From Candidatus Flexifilum breve (lineage in GTDB: Bacteria > Chloroflexota > Anaerolineae > Aggregatilineales > Phototrophicaceae): DNA of 64,000 nt. This document shows positions 58,818 to 64,000 of the stretch, piece after piece (position 1 is the first letter of the stretch; each line of letters starts with the position of its first letter). A program made the translations under genes and the position numbers. Location: contig JADKGC010000002.1 of assembly GCA_016717205.1 (NCBI GenBank), positions 558,001 to 622,000 of the forward strand, given 5' to 3'. The notes under the pieces are model-generated. The model was given only the letters and a program-made list of their open reading frames with translations, had not been told where the DNA came from and searched no databases.

Positions 58818-60323
58818 TTACAGCCCGTAGATCTCGCCGTACTTCGCTTCGAGATACTTCATATATTCGCTCGACTTGATGCTCTCCCCGGTGATGCGCT
58901 TCGTCAATTCAGCGGGGGTGAACTTGCGGCCGTGCTGGTGAATGTTTACGTTGAGCCACTTGAGGAGCGTGTCGAACTTGCCGCGCTCGATCTCCGCGGG
59001 GATTTCCGGGTGCGTGCGCAGCGCCTGCTGCCAGTACTGCGCCGCCAGCATGTTGCCGAGCGCATAGGTGGCGAAGTAGCCGATCAAGCCGCTGGACCAG
59101 TGCACATCCTGCAGCACGCCGAGCGTGTCGGTCGGCGGCACGATGCCAAAGTACGCCTCGAAGCGCTGATTCCACTCATCCGGCAGCTTTTCGACCGGGA
59201 TGTTCCCGGCGACCATTTCCATTTCCAGCTCAAAGCGCAGCATGATGTGCAGGTTGTAGGTCGCTTCGTCGGCTTCAACGCGGATGAACGACTGCCCGAC
59301 CTTGTTGATCGCGCGGTAGAACGCATCGACGGAGACATCGCCGAGCGACTCGGGGAAGGTCGCTTGCAGTTGGGGATACGCCCACGTCCAGAAGCCTTTG
59401 CTGCGCCCGACGAAGTTCTCCCACATGCGCGACTGCGACTCGTGCACGCCGAGCGACGCGCCGCGCGACAGCGGCGTGCCTTCCAGCGTCGGCGACACGC
59501 CCTGCTCGTACATGGCGTGACCGGATTCGTGCATCGTGCCGAAGATCGCCGGGCTGATGAAGTTCTGGTAGTAGCGCGTGGTGATGCGGACATCGCCCTG
59601 ATTGAAGGTGATGGCGAACGGGTGTGTCGCTACATCGATGCGCCCGCGGTTGAAGTCGTAGCCGATGGCGCTGGCGATGTCGGTGCAGAACTGGCGCTGC
59701 CGGTCAAGCGGGAAGTCGCGATGCAGCACATCATCGCTGACGCGGTCGGCGCGCTCGTTGATCTGCGCGATCAGCTTGACGAGCGGCGGCTTGTGTTCGT
59801 CAAACAGGCGTTTGACCTCGCTCGACTTCATACCGCGCTCATACTGCCCGAGCAGGGCGTCATACGGGTGTTCCTGATAGCCGATGTAGTCGGCCATGCG
59901 CCGCGTCAGGTCGAGGATGCGCGTGAGGATCGGCGCGAAGGCGGCGAAATCATTTTTGGCGCGCGCTTCTTTCCAGATGTTGTGACCGAGCGCGGTCGCT
60001 TCGGCATGTTCCGCGATGAGATCCGACGGGATGCAGGTGTTTTCGTGATAGTCAACCCGCGTCACGCGGATCATGCTGGCTTCGTCGGAGTCGTAGGCCA
60101 CATCGCCAAGTTCCAACTGCGCCTCTTTGAGCAGCATGTCGGTCTTTTCGTCGGTCAGCATTTCGTGGCCGATGCGGGCGAGCGTCGCGACCTGCGCGGC
60201 GCGCCCCTTGGAGCCGCCCGGCGGCATGTTGACCTGCTGATCCCAGCCGAGCAGCGCTTCGGCGCGGTTGACGTTGCGAATCTCCATCAGATGATGCAGG
60301 AGCGCCTGATATTTCTCACCCAT
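58818..60323 (-). CDS. M32 metallocarboxypeptidase (carboxypeptidase Taq type)
   Basis: 501 aa. Zinc motif HESGH with His265, Glu266 and His269 (FGTMHESGHAMYEQGVSP), preceded by DVRITTRYYQNF and followed by LGVHESQSRMWENFVGRSKG, the second conserved block of M32 with the third zinc ligand Glu. N-terminal lid EALLGWDQQVNMPPGGSKGR. Cytoplasmic enzyme removing C-terminal residues from peptides. No signal peptide. ATG 60323 gives the family start MGEKYQALLHHLMEIR. Confidence 0.95.
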   Translation of the reverse strand: MGEKYQALLHHLMEIRNVNRAEALLGWDQQVNMPPGGSKGRAAQVATLARIGHEMLTDEKTDMLLKEAQLELGDVAYDSDEASMIRVTRVDYHENTCIPSDLIAEHAEATALGHNIWKEARAKNDFAAFAPILTRILDLTRRMADYIGYQEHPYDALLGQYERGMKSSEVKRLFDEHKPPLVKLIAQINERADRVSDDVLHRDFPLDRQRQFCTDIASAIGYDFNRGRIDVATHPFAITFNQGDVRITTRYYQNFISPAIFGTMHESGHAMYEQGVSPTLEGTPLSRGASLGVHESQSRMWENFVGRSKGFWTWAYPQLQATFPESLGDVSVDAFYRAINKVGQSFIRVEADEATYNLHIMLRFELEMEMVAGNIPVEKLPDEWNQRFEAYFGIVPPTDTLGVLQDVHWSSGLIGYFATYALGNMLAAQYWQQALRTHPEIPAEIERGKFDTLLKWLNVNIHQHGRKFTPAELTKRITGESIKSSEYMKYLEAKYGEIYGL

Positions 60324-60440
60324 CAGTTTCTACCTCATGTCGAAAGAATGCGGGGAATAGTAACAGGCGCATCGCTAAAATGCGATAGACCGTTTGAATT
60401 TAGTTGAATAGGGCACGCTGGGCGACAGCTCATCTGGCGC

Positions 60441-60446
60441 TATAAT
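60441..60446 (+). promoter_or_regulatory. -10 box TATAAT upstream of a methyltransferase gene
   Basis: Perfect TATAAT 34 nt before ATG 60481; the ATG at 60445 lies inside the box and cannot be the start of a promoter-derived message. Confidence 0.5.
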
Positions 60447-60480
60447 GGAGCGGACTAATCAATCCACCGAGAGACACCGC

Positions 60481-61170
60481 ATGGCGCTGCCCAAGTATCA
60501 TATCGAAACGATTTTCACCCCGGAACAGACCAACCCGGACGACGCGCACAGTCTGCTGATGCGCCTCGTGCCGCCGAACAGCCGCGTGCTGGAACTCGGC
60601 TGCGCGTCCGGGTATCTCTCCGGCTACATGGAGCAGCGCCTCGGCTGTACGGTGACCGGGCTGGAATTCGATCCCGCGGCGGTCCAGATCGCCGCGACGC
60701 GCATGTCCCACGCGTATGTGGCCGATCTCGATCAGCCGGACGCGCTCGATCTCGCCGCGCCCACCGCCCCGTTCGATGGGCTGCTGGCTGCCGCCATCCT
60801 CGAACATCTGAAGTATCCCGAAGCGCTGCTCCAGCGGGCGAAAACGCTGCTCAAACCGGGCGCGTGGGTGATCGTGTCGCTGCCCAACATCGCGCATTGG
60901 AACGTCCGCCTCAAGCTGCTGCGCGGGCGCTTCGACTACGCCGATTACGGCATCATGGATCGCACGCACGTGCATTTCTACACGGTCGACACGGGGCGGC
61001 GCTTACTCGAAGATCAGGGGTACCGAGTAGAGGCGGTGCACATCGCCGGGAGCGCGCTGCAAAACCTCGCCAACCGTATCGCCCGCGCGACCAAGCGCCC
61101 GCTGCCCGCGCCGCTTCTCCCGGGGCTGCTGGCCTACGAACTGATCTATGTGGCAACTCTGCCGGGCTGA
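60481..61170 (+). CDS. Class I SAM-dependent methyltransferase (UbiE/glycan-type)
   Basis: 229 aa from MALPKYHIETIFTPEQTNPD. SAM motif I VLELGCASGYLSGYMEQRLG, acidic motif VTGLEFDPAAVQIAATRMSH, DGLLAAAILEHLKYPEALLQ, LKPGAWVIVSLPNIAHWNVR. The C-terminal region (RLKLLRGRFDYADYGIMDRT, HVHFYTVDTGRRLLEDQGYR) is of the Methyltransf_23 type often found in glycan or lipid pathways. Gene start at 60481 has gagaga 8-12 nt upstream; TATAAT is 34 nt upstream. No partner genes nearby. Confidence 0.88.
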   Translation: MALPKYHIETIFTPEQTNPDDAHSLLMRLVPPNSRVLELGCASGYLSGYMEQRLGCTVTGLEFDPAAVQIAATRMSHAYVADLDQPDALDLAAPTAPFDGLLAAAILEHLKYPEALLQRAKTLLKPGAWVIVSLPNIAHWNVRLKLLRGRFDYADYGIMDRTHVHFYTVDTGRRLLEDQGYRVEAVHIAGSALQNLANRIARATKRPLPAPLLPGLLAYELIYVATLPG

Positions 61171-61199
61171 GCTGCTTGACTGCTGGTGAGAGGAAAAAA

Positions 61200-61232
61200 A
61201 CAAAAAAACGGGCGGGAGTGTTCCCGCCCGTT
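61200..61232 (-). terminator. Rho-independent terminator of the secreted protein gene
   Basis: Stem aacgggcggga / tcccgcccgtt around a 4-base loop (61207-61232). On the minus strand it is followed by a run of T (A7 on the plus strand). It ends the gene at 61244. Confidence 0.9.
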
Positions 61233-61243
61233 GACATCTAAGC

Positions 61244-61894
61244 TTAGCGAACGACGTTTTCCACGGGGATGTAAATGGGCTGCGCGTTGCAATCGATCCA
61301 GACTTGGGCAAACGCTTCGCCAAAGTCGGTGATGTACCACGTGCCGGCGGGCAGGTTGAAACCCGCGTACGCGCTCACGTCGTCATCATAGAAGGCCAGC
61401 GCGCCTGCCGGAACGTTGTAAATCGGAGTTCCGCTCGGCAGGGGATTAGCGCAAGCCCCGGGCGCAACCGCCGCGCTCCACGTGTGGGTCGCAGCACACG
61501 CGCTGCCAACCACATCCGACCATAAGTCAACGCTACCACTCGAGGCGTACGTGCTTGTAGCAGCGGTTCCAACGCCGTCTTCGAGATAAACGCCAATCCC
61601 CGCCGCGCCCTGCAAAATGACGCCCCCGATGACAAAGCGGACGGTCAAGGTTTCGCCCGCGCCGACCTGCGCGCCCGCCCCCGCCCGAAAAGCTCCATCA
61701 TCCCACATATTGATGGCGTAGAAGCCCGCGTCCTGTACCTGAACGGTGATATCAACGTAACAATCGGCGGCATTGAGGGCGTAGTTGACAATCGTGCCCC
61801 CCGGTGCAGCCGCAGCAGGTAAGGCGGCGACAAACGCCGCGAGGATCAAACCAGCGAACAGCAAAAAGCGAAACTTACGGGTCATATGATTCAT
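61244..61894 (-). CDS. Secreted beta-rich protein of unknown function
   Basis: 216 aa. Signal peptide ~1-29 (RKFRFLLFAGLILAAFVAAL then PAAA). Mature part: beta-type (GGTIVNYALNAADCYVDITV, GFYAINMWDDGAFRAGAGAQ, ETLTVRFVIGGVILQGAAGI) with several Cys. The C-terminal part (SGTPIYNVPAGALAFYDDDV, TWYITDFGEAFAQVWIDCN) resembles an SH3-like module. The general plan matches the protein at 42487. Has its own terminator. ATG 61894 follows aaggga at 7 nt; MTRK at 61885 is an alternative. Confidence 0.75.
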   Translation of the reverse strand: MNHMTRKFRFLLFAGLILAAFVAALPAAAAPGGTIVNYALNAADCYVDITVQVQDAGFYAINMWDDGAFRAGAGAQVGAGETLTVRFVIGGVILQGAAGIGVYLEDGVGTAATSTYASSGSVDLWSDVVGSACAATHTWSAAVAPGACANPLPSGTPIYNVPAGALAFYDDDVSAYAGFNLPAGTWYITDFGEAFAQVWIDCNAQPIYIPVENVVR

Positions 61895-62039
61895 GAGTGC
61901 GTCCCTTGATGTGATGTGAGATGCGCTTGCTGCTTACAATCACATCATAGGCTTGAATAATAAGAACGCAAGAAAAACCCGTCAGAAGTCGAAACACGCT
62001 TCAGCCACTTGACGTACGACCTAAGGCGTACGAACGCGC

Positions 62040-62654
62040 CTACCTCGCTGACAGCGCCTCGAAATCGCGGCGCAGCAGTCCGTAATAGCGCGCATCGACG
62101 AAGCGCCCATGCTCAAAGTAATGCTCGCGGAAGTGGCCTTCAAACTGGAAGCCGCACTTGATCATGAGGCGTTCGGAAGCATCGTTGCCTGCCGTGCAGT
62201 CCGCCCAGATGCGATGGACATCGAGATTCTGGAAGCCCCACGCGATGATGGCGCGCGCCGCTTCGGTCGCGTAACCCTGCCGCCAAACAGACGGATGCAG
62301 ATGCCAGCCGATTTCAATGTGGCGATTCTGCGTGTCGAGGTCGTGCAGCCCACACATGCCGATCATGCGGTCGTCGTCGGGGCGGGTGATCGCCCAATCG
62401 ATTTCTCTTTGCGCCTGATACCCCTGCGCCAGCCAGCTGATCACGTCGAGCGCGCGCTCGGTCGTGGTCACGGGTTCCAGATTGAGAAAACGCAGCACGT
62501 CCGGCGATCCGAAAATGGCGCTGAAATCAGCGGCGTCTTCGGCGGTGATCTGGCGGAGGCGGAGGCGTTCGGTGGTTAAAACGGGGAACGTACCAAAATC
62601 GAAGGTAGGAGCCAAGGTATCGCCTTTCTGATCCAACTCTGGCGATTGTGCCAC
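62040..62654 (-). CDS. GNAT acetyltransferase, RimJ/RimL-like
   Basis: 204 aa. Typical: FPVLTTERLRLRQITAEDAA, IGMCGLHDLDTQNRHIEIGW, LHPSVWRQGYATEAARAIIA (acetyl-CoA loop Q-G-Y-A-T-E-A), NLDVHRIWADCTAGNDASER, MIKCGFQFEGHFREHYFE. Probably N-terminal protein or small-molecule acetylation. The substrate cannot be told. Unlike the GNAT at 17709 it has the conserved WRQGYATEA segment. Confidence 0.92.
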   Translation of the reverse strand: MAQSPELDQKGDTLAPTFDFGTFPVLTTERLRLRQITAEDAADFSAIFGSPDVLRFLNLEPVTTTERALDVISWLAQGYQAQREIDWAITRPDDDRMIGMCGLHDLDTQNRHIEIGWHLHPSVWRQGYATEAARAIIAWGFQNLDVHRIWADCTAGNDASERLMIKCGFQFEGHFREHYFEHGRFVDARYYGLLRRDFEALSAR

Positions 62655-62686
62655 ACCTTGACCCCTTCTGCACTAAGGAAGATCGC

Positions 62687-62992
62687 TTACCAGCTCTCAT
62701 CCGGCGGGTAGATGTTGGTGTATTCGGTGCGCGTGCGCTCGCTGACCATCATGTCTTTGACGGCGTCGCGCCACGTGAGAAAATGCGCCGTTTCGCGGTG
62801 CGCGGCTAAGGCGTCCTTCGAGCGGTAAACCTCATATAAGCAGAAGCGCGTCGGGTCGTCCTGCTGCTGGTTGAAATCCCAACGCGCGACACCCGGTTCC
62901 TGATTGCTGCCGCGCGCATTCGCCAGCGTCGCTTCGATGAACGCATCGACCATCTCCGGTTTGACGTGAATGTAGACCATGAGGATGTGCAT
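62687..62992 (-). CDS. Antibiotic biosynthesis monooxygenase (ABM) domain protein
   Basis: 101 aa. ABM/LsrG-type ferredoxin-like barrel: MHILMVYIHVKPEMVDAFIE, ANARGSNQEPGVARWDFNQQ, DDPTRFCLYEVYRSKDALAA, HRETAHFLTWRDAVKDMMVS. Homologues include quinone-forming monooxygenases and AI-2 processing enzyme LsrG. Ribosome site taggag lies 7 nt before the ATG. Function open. Confidence 0.92.
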   Translation of the reverse strand: MHILMVYIHVKPEMVDAFIEATLANARGSNQEPGVARWDFNQQQDDPTRFCLYEVYRSKDALAAHRETAHFLTWRDAVKDMMVSERTRTEYTNIYPPDESW

Positions 62993-63122
62993 ACGGATTG
63001 CTCCTAATTTTGCTCGTGCTTGAATACCCTAGAGTATATCGGCCAGCCGCATCCCCGCACACCGCTTGACAAGCACGAGACTGGTTTTATGATGCAGCCA
63101 ACATAGATCAAGGAGCAGTGGC

Positions 63123-63503
63123 ATGTTCAAAGATACGCCAGCATTCAGCGGTTTCTCGGTCGATGACATTGCACAAGCGAAGGCGTTTTACGCCGGGACA
63201 CTCGGCATTGAGGTAAGCGAAGAAGAGGATGAGCTGATTCTGCACTTTGGGGGCAGCACGAAAGTCTTGATCTACGCCAAAGGCGAATACCATGTGCCCG
63301 CGACGTTCACGGTGCTGAATTTCCCTGTGCCGAACGTCGAACAAGCGGTTGATGAGCTGACTCAGATGGGCGTGAAGTTTGAAGTCTACGACCTGCCCTA
63401 CCTGAAGACGGATGACAAAGGAATCGCGCGCGGTCAGGGCGGCCCCAATATTGCCTGGTTCAAAGACCCGTCGGGAAACATTCTCTCGGTGCTGGAAGCG
63501 TAG
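63123..63503 (+). CDS. VOC (glyoxalase/bleomycin-resistance) superfamily protein
   Basis: 126 aa. Two beta-alpha-beta-beta-beta modules: FSGFSVDDIAQAKAFYAGTL, GIEVSEEEDELILHFGGSTK, ATFTVLNFPVPNVEQAVDEL, GPNIAWFKDPSGNILSVLEA. Metal ligands are not all obvious. Small isolated enzyme-like protein, ribosome site aaggag 8 nt upstream. Substrate unknown. Confidence 0.92.
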   Translation: MFKDTPAFSGFSVDDIAQAKAFYAGTLGIEVSEEEDELILHFGGSTKVLIYAKGEYHVPATFTVLNFPVPNVEQAVDELTQMGVKFEVYDLPYLKTDDKGIARGQGGPNIAWFKDPSGNILSVLEA

Positions 63504-63544
63504 GACACAGTTTGACGCACTAACAGCCAATGTGCAGTGATGGT

Positions 63545-63578
63545 CGCAAAAAAGTAGGGATGAAGGTTTCATCCCTAC
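63545..63578 (-). terminator. Hairpin with T-tract on the minus strand (class A-like)
   Basis: Stem gtagggatgaa / ttcatccctac around ggt (63554-63578), with A6 before it on the plus strand, hence T6 after it on the minus strand. It ends the leftward gene at 63604 and also has the gtaggg/ccctac arms of class A. Confidence 0.85.
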
Positions 63579-63603
63579 TCGAAAAGATCGGGGTATCCCT
63601 AAT

Positions 63604-64000
63604 TCACATTGCGAAATAGCGTTGAATTTCGCTTGGTAAATACGTCATCACATCGTCTTCTAGGGTTGTCCAACCAGCAGGTTGGCACTTGTGCAGGGGT
63701 GACTGGTCATGATGCCAATTGCTGCCAACCCATAACTTCTGGTCGAAGTCGATCACAAAGGTTGGTAGGACACGCTTCTCCGTGTTTTCCCAATAGGTGT
63801 GTAGCAACAGGTCTGGAGCTAGTTTCCGCGCGAGTGCCCCTAACCATATCTCAGTATTGTTTTCATCGACGATTAGGGTTCCATTACGGAACCGACCTGG
63901 CGCAGGCTTATATTCACTATCATACGCCGTATAATCGAGCAGAAACATGATTTCCATATCGACATAAAAATGCCATGCATTCTTATATTTTATGACAGCG
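63604..64000 (-). CDS. Unknown protein, 5' end beyond the window, lower GC
   Basis: At least 117 aa from the in-frame Met at 63957, but the frame stays open to the window edge and the upstream codons (…KNAWHFYVDMEIMFLLDYTA) look coding. Seen: GTLIVDENNTEIWLGALARK, LLLHTYWENTEKRVLPTFVI, FDQKLWVGSNWHHDQSPLHK, DDVMTYLPSEIQRYFAM. No family recognised; the style (short, acidic, polar, lower GC) recalls immunity or accessory proteins but this is only an impression. A terminator follows at 63545. Confidence 0.65.
   Translation of the reverse strand, partial: AVIKYKNAWHFYVDMEIMFLLDYTAYDSEYKPAPGRFRNGTLIVDENNTEIWLGALARKLAPDLLLHTYWENTEKRVLPTFVIDFDQKLWVGSNWHHDQSPLHKCQPAGWTTLEDDVMTYLPSEIQRYFAM

Noticed and set aside
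60445..60480. Earlier ATG for the methyltransferase
   Set aside because: The ATG lies within the TATAAT box, so a message from that promoter would start downstream of it; 60481 fits the family N-terminus.
1..64000. tRNA, rRNA, transposase or phage genes
   Set aside because: None recognised on either strand by eye; the repeats occur without any neighbouring transposase in this window.

Overview
This GC-rich window (roughly 60% GC by eye) looks like part of a Chloroflexota chromosome, probably Anaerolineae-like, and perhaps metagenome-derived. The lineage call is inference. It rests on the Ser/Thr kinases with Thr/Pro-rich juxtamembrane linkers, the FHA protein with a similar tail, a DUF2142 membrane protein and several single-pass secreted proteins ending in Thr/Pro tracts. 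I saw no rRNA, tRNA, CRISPR array, integrase or transposase. Both window edges cut genes: an ABC-F ATPase on the left and an unknown gene on the right.

Layout. 1-5.1 kb: ABC-F protein, Dps, a NodU-type carbamoyltransferase and a cupin; the last three are each broken by a single-base slip, and a poly-G/C tract lies between Dps and the carbamoyltransferase. 5.1-14.4 kb: signalling, with a TPR kinase, a TolB-propeller kinase coupled to a GntR regulator, an orphan KdpD and a secreted trypsin-like protease. 14.7-25.5 kb: biotin carboxylase and biotin carrier, GNAT, RdgB, DUF2142 protein, FHA protein, nucleotidyltransferase/PanE-like pair, and a MerR regulator with a readable 19-bp-spacer operator. 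25.6-29.7 kb: AAC(3)-like, DUF1152, and the alkylation-repair pair ada and tag. 29.8-39.8 kb: a BMP-type nucleoside ABC transporter (two permeases, binding protein, double ATPase) beside FAD and Fe-S/Mo xanthine-dehydrogenase-family subunits, with a VapBC-like module between them; together these suggest purine uptake and oxidation. 40-46 kb: hydrolase, SLC13-type transporter, and a copper-handling set (cupredoxin-like, SCO1, tandem PCuAC). 46-48.4 kb: membrane protein plus a clear pseudokinase. 48.6-64 kb: an AT-richer orphan gene, methyltransferases, MBL-rhodanese protein, acyltransferase/aminotransferase pair, a Nudix protein (slipped), S33 peptidase, a TrmA/RlmD-like protein lacking its catalytic residues, cold-shock protein, inositol monophosphatase family protein, M32 carboxypeptidase, GNAT, ABM and VOC proteins.

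The strongest non-genic signal is dispersed short palindromes. Class A is a GGAC...GTCC palindrome whose core differs between copies while staying self-complementary, usually with a ccctac arm; several copies sit before T-tracts and look like terminators. Class B has CCCCTCCC/GGGAGGGG or CCCCTCTCC/GGAGAGGGG arms around a variable centre, often GAATTC. Class C consists of inverted pairs of the short word AGGACTG(AGGACTG). These fill almost every larger intergenic gap, and three copies sit in frame inside genes (the DUF2142 gene, the 3' end of accC and the Fe-S/Mo dehydrogenase).

Five otherwise intact genes carry single-base indels at short homopolymers, and there are two abnormal G/C runs. Sequencing error is therefore a simpler explanation than gene decay for those genes.
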